From assembly GCF_001042985.1 (NCBI RefSeq), contig NZ_JYKY01000030.1:1-54012 (forward strand): a stretch of 54,012 nt of DNA, given 5' to 3'. A model generated the notes under the pieces. That model worked only from the letters and a program-made list of their open reading frames with translations. It was not told where the DNA came from and made no database searches. The stretch is from Pseudomonas lundensis (GTDB taxonomy: Bacteria; Pseudomonadota; Gammaproteobacteria; Pseudomonadales; Pseudomonadaceae). The translations under genes and the position numbers were made by a program. Shown piece after piece: positions 40,140-49,400 of this stretch. Numbering within the stretch: the stretch's first letter is position 1; each line of letters begins with the position of its first letter.

Positions 40140-40751
40140 ATGACGATCCAAGCCGCGAGGGTGCCGCCTGCCCCATCCGACACCTTAGGTATTCCAGCGT
40201 TAGAAGGCGCACCACAGGCGCCACAGATTTGGATTTATCCGCCCACTGAACAGGCGGATAACATTATCGTCAGTCCGCTCTACCCGGACGCTTACAAAGA
40301 TTTCATCCTTGTGTTCCCGGCTGACTCTGGCATTCAGCCGCTGTACATCGTGATGAATGTCCGGCTTGCCCCCGGTACCGTTACAGGACAGGGGAAAGAT
40401 GTGACGGGTATCTGGCTCGCCGGGGCTACCTCTGGACTTGGCGCCCCGATACCAACAGAGATTGCCGATCAACTACGGGGCAAAAGCTTCGCTAGCTTTG
40501 ACAGCTTCAGGCGGGCGCTCTGGAAGGCTGTCGCAGGTACTGGATTAGTGGAGCAATTCACAGACAATAGCGTTGACCGAATGCGAGAAGGCAAGGCACC
40601 AAAGGCACGTTAAAGAGACCGTGCAGGAAAACGTAGTTCCTTCGAACTCCACCACACAGACGAAGTAGCCAAGGGCGGTAAAGCTTACGATGTCGATAAC
40701 CTGAAGGTCGTCACGCCGAAGCACCACATCGACATCCACAGGAACGGATAA
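40140..40751 (+). pseudogene. Second DNase bacteriocin, headless and interrupted by a stop codon
   Basis: This frame restarts in the middle of the S-pyocin domain (SDTLGIPALEGAPQAPQIWI, closely similar to the intact toxin) and runs to an in-frame TAA at 40611-40613. Beyond the stop the same frame continues with AGKRSSFELHHTDEVAKGGK and ends in HIDIHRNG at TAA 40749-40751, a complete HNH DNase tail. So the toxin lacks its N-terminal half and carries one nonsense codon in front of the nuclease. There is no matching N-terminal part upstream, as in a recombination-donor cassette. ATG 40140 is a chance start. The following immunity gene is intact. Confidence 0.88.
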
Positions 40752-40758
40752 CACGACA

Positions 40759-41013
40759 ATGAAGAAAGATATCACCGACTTTACCGAAGACGAATTCATC
40801 GCATTCATGCACAAGATTCTGGCTGAAAACGTAGGGCCAACGGATGATGTATTAGACGTGCTCCTAGAGGAGTTCTGCGAGATCACTGGTCATCCAGATG
40901 GCACCGACCTTATCTACTATCCTGAAGCTGACTCCAGCGGATCAGCAGAGGATGTAACACGCGTCGTGAAGGAATGGCGCGCTGCTCAAGGACTGCCGGG
41001 ATTTAAAGAGTAA
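40759..41013 (+). CDS. Second DNase-bacteriocin immunity protein
   Basis: The protein is 84 residues of the Im family: DITDFTEDEFIAFMHKILAE, a variable middle, GHPDGTDLIYYPEADSSGSA and VTRVVKEWRAAQGLPGFKE. It differs strongly from the first immunity protein in helices I-II, the specificity region, so it should protect against a different DNase. Its own toxin is the broken cassette 7 bp upstream. It therefore works, if at all, as an orphan immunity gene guarding against related strains. Confidence 0.93.
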   Translation: MKKDITDFTEDEFIAFMHKILAENVGPTDDVLDVLLEEFCEITGHPDGTDLIYYPEADSSGSAEDVTRVVKEWRAAQGLPGFKE

Positions 41014-41035
41014 TCAAGGGAGCGTAAAAGAAAAT

Positions 41036-41512
41036 ATGGAGCTTCGCCCTGACTTAATGCCACCGGTGCTGGATGAATCCTTGGTTTCTCGGCTGACGAA
41101 ATACGCTGAAGAAATTGATTGCGGACATCACGAACAAACTCGGAGTCAAGTGGCAGCGTTCAACCGGGAAGCAATGACCGCACTTGAGTTCATCGACTTT
41201 CAGGGAATCTATGGTGGGCAATCTCACGACACATGGGTTCGCAAAGTCTTAGCAACACCGTATGAGCGGCGCCTGACGGATGTAACCAAGCAAGAGTTGG
41301 TTGAGTTGGCTCGAAGGGTCATGGAGGATGTTGGCGCTGACCATGAAGTCGAGTTCTGGTTGAGCATGTTGGCAATCAACATACCCAATGAACGTATATC
41401 CGATCTGATTTTCTGGCCGGATGAGTACTTTGGCGATGTGAACTACTCGCAGAGACTATCGCCAGAGCAGGTAGTAGAAATTGCGTTGGGTGATCGAGAT
41501 ATAGAGCTGTAA
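41036..41512 (+). CDS. Unrecognised protein within the bacteriocin island
   Basis: The protein is 158 residues and no family was recognised with confidence. It is acidic, soluble-looking, without signal or membrane segments. Features: HEQTRSQVAAFNREAMTALE, FIDFQGIYGGQSHDTWVRKV, and a C-terminal half ISDLIFWPDEYFGDVNYSQR. Its place right after an immunity gene (22 bp) and before an immunity fragment makes it a plausible immunity or accessory protein for a lost toxin. That role is an inference from position and acidity only. Codon use is less GC-rich than in flanking housekeeping genes, like the rest of the island. Confidence 0.65.
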   Translation: MELRPDLMPPVLDESLVSRLTKYAEEIDCGHHEQTRSQVAAFNREAMTALEFIDFQGIYGGQSHDTWVRKVLATPYERRLTDVTKQELVELARRVMEDVGADHEVEFWLSMLAINIPNERISDLIFWPDEYFGDVNYSQRLSPEQVVEIALGDRDIEL

Positions 41513-41533
41513 TCAAGACCCGCCCACACCAAC

Positions 41534-41692
41534 TTGCTCCTGTTGCACTTCGAGAACGTAAGCGAGCACCCAGCAGGATCAGACTTGATCTACTATCCAG
41601 AGCCAGGAGCAGATAACCCCCCTGAAGGTGTGACGCAGATTGTAAAAGAATGGCGTGCGTCCAAGGGCTTGCCGGGATTCAAAGACAATTGA
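41534..41692 (+). pseudogene. Remnant of a third DNase immunity gene
   Basis: The frame from 41534 to TGA 41690-41692 gives 52 residues with the conserved Im core EHPAGSDLIYYPEPGADNPP and the end VTQIVKEWRASKGLPGFKDN. The first helix and the specificity helix are missing, and no start codon or ribosome site fits. It is a truncated immunity gene, the last trace of a further toxin-immunity cassette. Confidence 0.88.
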
Positions 41693-41767
41693 CTTCCACT
41701 GCCAGGGAGAAGGGATGACAATGGCATGGCGCCAACCGTCAACGGTGAAATGACATTCAGACGCCCA

Positions 41768-41818
41768 CTGAATACGCCGTTGCTGCTCGGGGAAAAGCGG
41801 GCGTTGAAGTTTGCCGAT
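41768..41818 (+). repeat. Direct repeat copy 2 (copy of LysR gene end), right edge of bacteriocin island
   Basis: This segment repeats 38148-38198 with two mismatches in 51 bp, but is not part of a gene here. It lies 20 bp before the yfiB stop on the other strand, so the original chromosome probably had the LysR 3' end next to yfiB. Confidence 0.95.
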
Positions 41819-41837
41819 CATCCGCTTTGATACCGGA

Positions 41838-42341
41838 TCAGTCCGCGATGACCACAATCGAGACACGGCGGTTTTCGGTACGTCCGGCGCGGGTTTTGTT
41901 GGACGCTACGGGTTCACGGCTGCCGAGGCCTCGCACCTGGATGTTTTCCGGGCGCATGCCCACTTGGGTCAGTACGTTGACCACGCTGTTGGCGCGGCGC
42001 ACTGAGAGTTGCTCGTTGTAGGCTTCTTGACCCGAGGCGTCCGTGTGGCCGTCGACGCGCACGCGTTGGATATCCACAGCCAGCAACGCTTTGCCGATAC
42101 GTTCGACGATTTCCCGGCTTTGCGCGTTGAGCACTTCGAGGTCGCTGCCAAACAGGACTTTGCCCGACAAACCAAACGCCCAGCCTTCTTCGGTCAGTTC
42201 AAAGCCTTGTTGTTTGAGTACGGCGATTTGCGCCGGAGTCAGGCCTTTTTGCGGCGCCGTCTGGCAACCGCTCAGCGTCAGCATGACGAACAAGACGCCG
42301 AGGCCGAAAAACTGAAAATAACGCTGAGTCATCGCGCGCAT
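41838..42341 (-). CDS. yfiB: OmpA-like lipoprotein YfiB (activator of the YfiN system)
   Basis: The protein is 167 residues. A lipoprotein signal ends in LTLSGC (lipobox), then a short linker and an OmpA-type peptidoglycan-binding domain: RVRVDGHTDASGQEAYNEQL, SVRRANSVVNVLTQVGMRPE, VRGLGSREPVASNKTRAGRT, ENRRVSIVV, with the conserved Asp and Arg that bind diaminopimelate. In the yfiBNR system it sequesters YfiR in the periplasm under cell-wall stress and so frees YfiN. AGGAG for ATG 42341 overlaps the yfiN end. Gene order yfiR-yfiN-yfiB is standard for Pseudomonas. Confidence 0.93.
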   Translation of the reverse strand: MRAMTQRYFQFFGLGVLFVMLTLSGCQTAPQKGLTPAQIAVLKQQGFELTEEGWAFGLSGKVLFGSDLEVLNAQSREIVERIGKALLAVDIQRVRVDGHTDASGQEAYNEQLSVRRANSVVNVLTQVGMRPENIQVRGLGSREPVASNKTRAGRTENRRVSIVVIAD

Positions 42342-42344
42342 GGG

Positions 42345-43616
42345 TTAGCTCCTGAGGGTGACGGGGGGCGCAAGAGACTGGTCTTGCGCCAGGTGTTGGC
42401 CGCCCCGGTCCTGGCGCTTGGCCTGGTACATCGCGGTATCGGCGGCACTGAGCAGTGAGTCCGGGGTGGCGCCATGTTCGGGGTAAACCGCAATGCCAAT
42501 ACTGAGCGAGGTCACGACCTGCACCTGATGGGGCAAGTCGATGGGCGCCAGCATGCTGGCAATGATCTTGTCGGCAATACGTTGCGCATCTTCGGGTTTG
42601 TGCAGCGGGGTCAGCAGAATCGCAAATTCATCGCCTCCCAGGCGCGCCACCAGGTCCTCTTCGCGCAGTTGGGCGCGTATGCGCGACGCGACGGCGACCA
42701 GCACGGCATCGCCTGCCGCATGGCCATAGGTGTCGTTAATGCCTTTGAAACGATCGCTGTCGAGGAACAACACGGCCGCTTTTTCGTCGGCTTTTTTCAG
42801 TTTGCGCAAGGTCCGCGCCAAGCATGCTTCGAAGTAGGCGCGGTTGGGCAGGTCGGTCAAGGAATCGTGGCTGGCCTGATGGGCGAGGGTTTCATTCTCG
42901 TTTTTCAGATGGGTTTGCCATGACTCCAGCTCGTCGAGCAGGGCGTTGAAGTCGTTGCCCAGGTTATTCAGCTCCTGAATCCGGGCTTCAGGCACCCGCT
43001 GATCAAAGGCCCGCTCCTGACGCGCCGCGTGGGCAACACGGGCTAACTGACGAAGCGGCCCGGTGATGCCATTGAGCAAGCGTCGTGACAGAAACAACGC
43101 ACTCTAGGCGCTGAGGATGGTGCACACCAGAATGCCGAGCAGGCCACTGAGCAAGAAGCGCAGCATGTTGGCGCCGTGGCCGCTGAGGGTGACGGTGCCG
43201 ACTTCGCGCCCCTGGTGCAGGATGGGCAAGGTGATGGGTTGCGCCAGCAAGCTGTTGGCCAGCAGCATTTCGACTTTGGACAACAGGTCGGTTTCGGGGC
43301 GTTTCCACTGCGCCAGTAATTCGCCGTCAGCGGTGAACACCTTGGCATCGGCCACGGCTTCGGTCGAAGCGATCAACGCCAACGCTTCGGTGGCTGCTGC
43401 GCGGTCTTCGAATACCACAGCTGCCTCGACGGTGTAATTGATGGAGCGGCCGATGAGGTGCAGGTTGTGGTCGGCGTACACCTTCAACGCGACCACTCCC
43501 AAAATGGTCAGCGATACGCTGGCCATCGTCACCGCCACCAGCGCCAGCCCTAAATGCCCACGGCTTAGCACCGAACGCAGGCTGCGCCGTTGTTGGGGCT
43601 TTTTCGACGCACTCAT
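42345..43616 (-). pseudogene. yfiN: Diguanylate cyclase YfiN (TpbB), split by an in-frame amber codon
   Basis: The complete reading frame from ATG 43616 to TAA 42345 encodes 423 residues except for one TAG at 43104-43106. Before it: membrane helix 1, the periplasmic sensor (about 45-145) and helix 2 up to GLLGILVCTILSA. After it, in the same frame: ALFLSRRLLNGITGPLRQLA (start of HAMP), the linker, and an intact GGDEF domain with SHDSLTDLPNR, FLDSDRFKGINDTYGHAAGD and the active site RLGGDEFAIL. No ATG or ribosome site supports a separate start after the stop (only TTG codons). YfiN makes c-di-GMP and drives biofilm formation. As it stands the cyclase would not be made, unless the codon is suppressed or is a sequence error. 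Confidence 0.88.
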
Positions 43617-44188
43617 GGCTGGGCGGCCCGCCGACGCGACAGTTGCAACACACTGGGGTGAATGCGCACGCCGCTTCGGGCCACGGAATCGAGGTTGACC
43701 TCAAAAGACACTTGTTCATCGCCCACGCGCAAACAAAACAATGTGCCGACGGTGCAACGGTCATCGCGCTCACTGATGCTCAACACCGGCTGGCCATTGA
43801 GCCGTTGGAACAGCGTGCTGCGCTCCTCTTCCGTGAGTTTTCCCAAGTACAGTGCGTTGCAGTCGCTGACGATGGCGGGGTTATTTGCCAGCAAACGTCG
43901 GACCTGCACCGGCCGGCCTGTGGATTGGGTCGCGCCCTTGAGCAAGTCATCGGTGTATTCGGTCGGGCCGACCACACACAGGTGCAGCTCGGCCGGTTCG
44001 ACGGGCCAGCGCGCATAGCTGAGGATGCCGAGGACGACTTGTGTCACGGCTTTGGCACGCTGATCAGCCAGACTGATCGGCGTTTCAGGTTGGGCAAAGC
44101 AGGGAGTGCTCATCAGAAACAGGCAAAGTGGGAGCCAGAAATGCCACCCTCTGCAACGCTGCTCTGAAGATGAGGCAGCCACGTCCAT
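43613..44188 (-). CDS. yfiR: Periplasmic repressor YfiR of the YfiN cyclase
   Basis: The protein is 191 residues. A signal peptide (WHFWLPLCLFLMSTPCFA) is followed by the YfiR domain (DUF4154): RAKAVTQVVLGILSYARWP, LHLCVVGPTEYTDDLLKGAT, CNALYLGKLTEEERSTLF, ISERDDRCTVGTLFCLRVGD and FEVNLDSVARSGVRIHPSVL. YfiR binds the YfiN sensor from the periplasm and keeps it off; oxidation of its cysteines or YfiB binding relieves this. It overlaps yfiN by 4 bp (ATGA). Several cysteines typical of the family are present. The ribosome site is weak. Confidence 0.92.
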   Translation of the reverse strand: MDVAASSSEQRCRGWHFWLPLCLFLMSTPCFAQPETPISLADQRAKAVTQVVLGILSYARWPVEPAELHLCVVGPTEYTDDLLKGATQSTGRPVQVRRLLANNPAIVSDCNALYLGKLTEEERSTLFQRLNGQPVLSISERDDRCTVGTLFCLRVGDEQVSFEVNLDSVARSGVRIHPSVLQLSRRRAAQP

Positions 44189-44335
44189 GCAGGAATACTC
44201 TGTGAACTTTGTAGGAATGATGCCGCAACGATAGCACAGGCGATGTACCGCCTGTGATACACGTCACGTTTCATCCATCGCCCCCACCTGTGCCCTATAC
44301 GGCCCTAGTCTTCCTATCGAAGGTACGCGTTGGCT

Positions 44336-46420
44336 TTATCCCAGCCCCAACATCAATCCGCTGAGACGCTTCACTTTGCGCAACACCGCGCCCTCGAAAA
44401 CGCCCGCACGCGGCTCGATCAAGCTGAACCAGTGTTTGGCCCGCGTGATGCCGGTGTAGATCAGCTCTTTGGTCAAGACCGGGTTGAGCGCCTCCGGGAG
44501 CACCAGTGCCGTGTGGGAAAACTCTGAGCCTTGGGACTTATGCACAGTCATGGCATACACCGTTTCGACATCATTCAGACGACTGGGCAATACAAAGCGG
44601 ATGCCGCCCTGCCCGTCGTTACGCGCAAAGGCCACGCGCAGCACGTGCCGTTCGGTGTGGCCGTCGCGTTCAGGGAGTTTCAGGGCGATGCCGATGTCCC
44701 CGTTCATCAGCCCGAGGCCGTAGTCGTTGCGGGTCATGAGAACCGGTCGGCCTTCGTACCAGTGTTGGTCGCTTTCAATCAGTTTGCGGGCAAAGAGCGC
44801 GCGGGTGATGCGCTCGTTCAAACCCTCGACGCCCCAAGGGCCTTTCCGTACCGCGCAGAGCACTTGAAACGTCTCAAAAGCAGCCAGCACCTCGCCCGCC
44901 CATGCGGCCCAGCAAGGGTCTTCGAGCGGCGCGCCGGTGGCCGGACGCTGATCGCGCAAGACCTCCAGATAATGCCGATAGCCTTTTGCCTCGCCCCCTC
45001 GCCCTTCGAGCACCAGGCGCTCGAAGGGCGTGTCCTGATCCCCCTTGAGCGCCAGCGCCGACAGGTCTGCGTACTCGCCAGAGGACAAGAGCGCACGGGC
45101 TTGCTGCGCCTGCTGCTGATTAACCAGACGCGAAAGCTGCCCGATTCCGCTGCCCTCTCCGAACCGCCGTGAATGACGCAGCATCACCACTTGTTGGGCC
45201 AATGGGTGCGTGCCATCCAGGTCCTGCTGCAAACCACTGTCCGCCAGGTTCTCACCGCTGACGCGCTCCAGCCAGGCGCGGGTCGCCGGGGTGTACCAAC
45301 CAGCTTCGGCATCGCGACACAAATCGCCGAGCACGGCGCCCGCCTCCACCGAGGCCAATTGATCCTTGTCACCGAGCAGTACCAGCCGCGCATGGTCCGG
45401 CAGCGCATCCAGCACGTTGGCCATCATTTCCAGATCAATCATGGAGGCTTCGTCGACCACCAGCACGTCCAGCGGCAACCGGTTGCCCGCATGATGACGG
45501 AAGTGCCGCGTACCGGGTCGGCTACCGAGGAGTCGGTGAACGGTGGTCACATCACTAGGGATTTTTTGCCGAAGGTTGTCGTGCACTTCAAGGGATTTGA
45601 CCTGAAGGCTGATGGATTCCGTCAAACGTGCAGCGGCTTTCCCGGTGGGCGCGGCCAGGCGAATCCGCAGAGGCGTGCCGGCTTCCACGGCGGGGGCTTG
45701 CAGCAGGGCCAACAAACGCACGACGGTGGTGGTTTTGCCTGTACCGGGGCCGCCCGTGACGATGCTGAAGGCACCACGGGTGGCCAGCGCACAGGCCAAT
45801 TTTTGCCAGTCAATCGGCGCATTCGCCTGCGGACAGCCGAACAAGGTATTCAAGCGCGCAGGCAAGTCGTCAGGCGTCACCTCGGACACGGTCAGGCGTT
45901 GACGCAACGCGTTGTCGATTCGTCGCTCATACGCCCAATAACGCCGCAAGTACACACGCCGTTCGCTGATCACTAACGGTCGGTTGGCGGCTTCTGCCGA
46001 GGCATGCCCTGCGTGCTCAACCAACGGGCTGGCCTGTAACGCCTTACACCACGCTTCACCGTCCAGCGCCTCCAGCAATTGCGAAGGCAGCAGCATGGCG
46101 CCGGTCTGCACATCCCCTTCGGGCGGCAGCGACAGCGCAAAGTCGGGTTCTTTGAGGGTTTCGAACAGGTCCAGACAGACGTGCCCGTGCCCCAGTTGAT
46201 GGCTGGTCAAGGCCGCGGCCAACAAGACCAGCGGATCGCCATGCGGTGCGCGCTCATGCAAAAAGGCGACGAAGGCTTTGTCCAGCGCACGCAGCCAACC
46301 CCGTTCGACCCAGCGCTCAAGCAGCAGCAATAAATCCTCGGCCCGGGTCAGTGGTTGCAACAGCGCAAGGCTCTCGGCCGTCAACGGGGTGGGCAACAGT
46401 TCGGCAAACGAACGACTCAT
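44336..46420 (-). CDS. recD: RecBCD subunit RecD (5'-3' helicase)
   Basis: The protein is 694 residues. The superfamily 1B helicase motifs are visible: Walker A in FSIVTGGPGTGKTTTVVRLL, GKAAARLTESISLQ, Walker B-like VLVVDEASMIDLEMMANVLD, ARLVLLGDKDQLASVEAGAV, and near the C-terminus VYAMTVHKSQGSEFSHTALV and ELIYTGITRAKHWFSLI. RecD is the fast 5'-3' motor of exonuclease V. ATG 46420 overlaps the recB stop by 4 bp. It is the third gene of recC-recB-recD. Confidence 0.96.
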   Translation of the reverse strand: MSRSFAELLPTPLTAESLALLQPLTRAEDLLLLLERWVERGWLRALDKAFVAFLHERAPHGDPLVLLAAALTSHQLGHGHVCLDLFETLKEPDFALSLPPEGDVQTGAMLLPSQLLEALDGEAWCKALQASPLVEHAGHASAEAANRPLVISERRVYLRRYWAYERRIDNALRQRLTVSEVTPDDLPARLNTLFGCPQANAPIDWQKLACALATRGAFSIVTGGPGTGKTTTVVRLLALLQAPAVEAGTPLRIRLAAPTGKAAARLTESISLQVKSLEVHDNLRQKIPSDVTTVHRLLGSRPGTRHFRHHAGNRLPLDVLVVDEASMIDLEMMANVLDALPDHARLVLLGDKDQLASVEAGAVLGDLCRDAEAGWYTPATRAWLERVSGENLADSGLQQDLDGTHPLAQQVVMLRHSRRFGEGSGIGQLSRLVNQQQAQQARALLSSGEYADLSALALKGDQDTPFERLVLEGRGGEAKGYRHYLEVLRDQRPATGAPLEDPCWAAWAGEVLAAFETFQVLCAVRKGPWGVEGLNERITRALFARKLIESDQHWYEGRPVLMTRNDYGLGLMNGDIGIALKLPERDGHTERHVLRVAFARNDGQGGIRFVLPSRLNDVETVYAMTVHKSQGSEFSHTALVLPEALNPVLTKELIYTGITRAKHWFSLIEPRAGVFEGAVLRKVKRLSGLMLGLG

Positions 46421-49400
46421 AACAACACTCCCTGTTCACACGCGGGTTCAGCCACGATGGGCGGTGCCTTACCCTGAAACATGACGTCCAGGCTTTCAAT
46501 CAGATTTCTGGGCGGCCGAGTGAAAAAAACGCCCTGACTTTGGGAACGTGTACCCCGTAAAAACAGGTATAACGCACCGCCCATGTGCCGGTCGTAGTCG
46601 TAGTCCGCCAAGCGGGCCTTGAGTTGGCGGTGCAGGGCCAACAGGTAAAGCACGTATTGCAGGTCGTAACGGTTGTCCAGGATAGACGCGGTCATGGCCT
46701 CTTCGGTATAGGCCATGTCGTCTGGCCCAAGCCAGTTGGACTTGTAGTCGGCCACGTAATAGCGCCCGGCGTGCTCGAATGTCAGGTCGATAAATCCCTT
46801 GAACATCCCGTTGAGCACGCTCGGTTCAGCGGCGGGCCGCGCGGCCCCGCCATGGGTGTGCTGGCGCACGGTTTGATCGAGTTGCAGCACGTCGACTTTA
46901 TGACTGGCGAACCAGAACTCCATTTCAATCTGATACTGGGTCAATTCGCTCAGGACCACGGCGGGCTGGCCATTATTCAGCCGCAACGGTTCATCTTGCA
47001 GGTGCACCAGCCACTCGCCGAGGGTTTCGATCCAGCCTTCCCACCCCCGCCGGTTGCAACGGCGCGCAACGGCGTCCTCGACCACCGAAGGCGTTGCCTT
47101 GAAACCCTCCCTGCCCGCCCATTCGAGCAAGCCGTGCAAGAACGTTCCCGGATTCGGCCCACGTGGAAAACGGTGAATATCCCCACCACTGAGCAACACG
47201 TCGCGCGGAGCATCCGGATCAAGCCGCTCGTCATCCGAGAGCTTTTGTGCCAAAGCACTTTCCGGCGCCTCGGACGGGCTGAGGCTGTCACCAATGCGCA
47301 ATGCACTGTAGGACGCAATCCACCAGTTTTCAGACGCCCGCCGCGCAGGGACCCGAGGTTTAAGCAGCGTCGCCAGATTGAGCGGCGGGTAAAAATGCGC
47401 TTCGCTGGCGGGCGGTACAGGGGCGTAGTCAATCGCCGCACAGCCCTGTTGCAGATCGGCCAGCCACCGTTCCAAGCCCGGCGACTCGGTCAGCAACGCG
47501 CCGCCACCGAGCAAATACCCCAAAGCTGAAGCATGCAAGACAGAGCGATTGTTGTTACCGCGTTTCAGGTCGGCCACGCCCAACCAGCAGGCATGCCGGG
47601 CGCGCGTCAACGCGACATAGAGCAAGCGCAGGTCTTCGGCCAGGCGCTCATCGTCAGCCTGGGTAATCAGCTCGGGCGTCGGCTTGAGGCTGACGTGCGC
47701 GTGACCGTCAGCGTCATGGAAATGCAAGGGCAAACGGCTGCCATCCACCGGTTTGGTTGAGCAAATAAAAGGCAAAAACACCAACGGGTATTCCAAGCCT
47801 TTGGATTTGTGGATGGTCACCACTTTGACCAGTTGCTCATCGCTCTCGAGGCGCAAAATTTGCTCTTCACCGGTCTGCCCGGATAACGCCAGGTGCTCAC
47901 TCAGGTGCCGAATCAACGCCTGCTCGCCATCCAGTTCGGCGGATGCTTGCTGGAGCAGTTCCGACAAGTGCAGCACGTTGGTCAGCACGCGTTCACCGTC
48001 GGTACGCGCCATCAGCGCCTGGGGCAATTTGAAGTCGTGCAGCAGACGGCGCAGCATGGCCAGCACCCCTTGCTTGCGCCAGATTTCACGGTAGCCACGG
48101 AATTGCATCACGCGCGATTCCCACGCCAGTTCGTCCTGATTCAGACGCTCCAGTTCAATCAGCGGCAAGTCGAGCGTTATGCAGGCAAGCGCTGCGCGCA
48201 GAGGACGTTCGACGTCAGGTTCGGCACACGCGTTGAGCCACGCCAATACGTCATGCGCTTCTTGCGCCGCGTAGACCGAATCCTTGTCTGAGAGGTAAAC
48301 GCTTCGCACACCACGCGCCGACAATTCACGCCGAACCGCCTGAGCTTCCTTACCGTCGCGCACCAAAATGGCAATGTCGGCCGGCAGTACGCCGCGCAGG
48401 GCGTCATCGCCCTTGGCAAAACCGCAACGGCCTTGTTGCCCTCCATTGAGTAACTCGACAATTTGACCTGCGCATACCGCAGCCATCTGCTGTCGATAAA
48501 CCGCTCCTGAAATCGGTTGTTCAGAAGGCAGCAACCACAGGTTCATCGCCGTGACGGGTTGGCCATCCTGGAGCAACACTTCCTTTCGGCCCTGGGATTT
48601 GACCGAGACAAAAGGCACAGGGTTTTCGTCCCCATCACGAAACAGAAAAGCCCCACGACCCGCGTCCCGTTGTTCAGCACGCTCAAACACATGGTTGACC
48701 GCATTGACCATGGCATGGCTGGAGCGGAAGTTCGTGTCTAACGTGTGCAATCGTCCACGCGTGGCATGCCGGGCCCGCAAGTAGGTGTAAATGTCCGCGC
48801 CGCGAAACGCGTAGATGGCTTGTTTCGGGTCACCGATCAGGAACAGGCCGGTCTCCGGGCTGTTGGCCTCAATGCGGTAAATGGTCTCAAAAATGCGGTA
48901 CTGCACGGGGTCTGTGTCTTGAAATTCGTCGATCAGCGCGACCGGAAATTGCTCTCGAATCAGAATGCCCAGACGCTCCCCGCCCTCAGCCTGCAAGGCT
49001 GTGTCGAGACGAACGAGCATGTCATCAAACCCCATCTCGGCGCGTCGGCGCTTTTCCTCTTCGAAACGCTCACTCACCCAGCGCGCCGCATGCTCCAGCA
49101 CTGCCGCATCCGGACTTGGCAACGCATCGAGGGCTGCCTTGAGCTCGTGCATGGCGTCAAGGGCCGGATGCCGTGGCGGCTCACCCTTTTTCCAGGCTTG
49201 CGCCATCCCTTCAGGTGTCAGCCGCGTGAACCCGGTACCCAGGTCCAGTTGTTCCAATGAGGCGTCTGACGCCCAGGCAGACAGTTTTTCAAACCAGGGT
49301 TCGAAATAGCGCGCCTGCATTTTCCGACCGTCGACGGTTTTATCGGCCACACCTTGCAGGCAAATATCGCGCAACTCTTGCGCCCATTGCAGCCAAGGTG

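Noticed and set aside
42345..43097. Separate soluble GGDEF gene starting after the yfiN amber codon
   Set aside because: The only nearby starts are TTG codons without a ribosome site, and the frame is continuous with the upstream sensor half, so a broken yfiN is the better reading.
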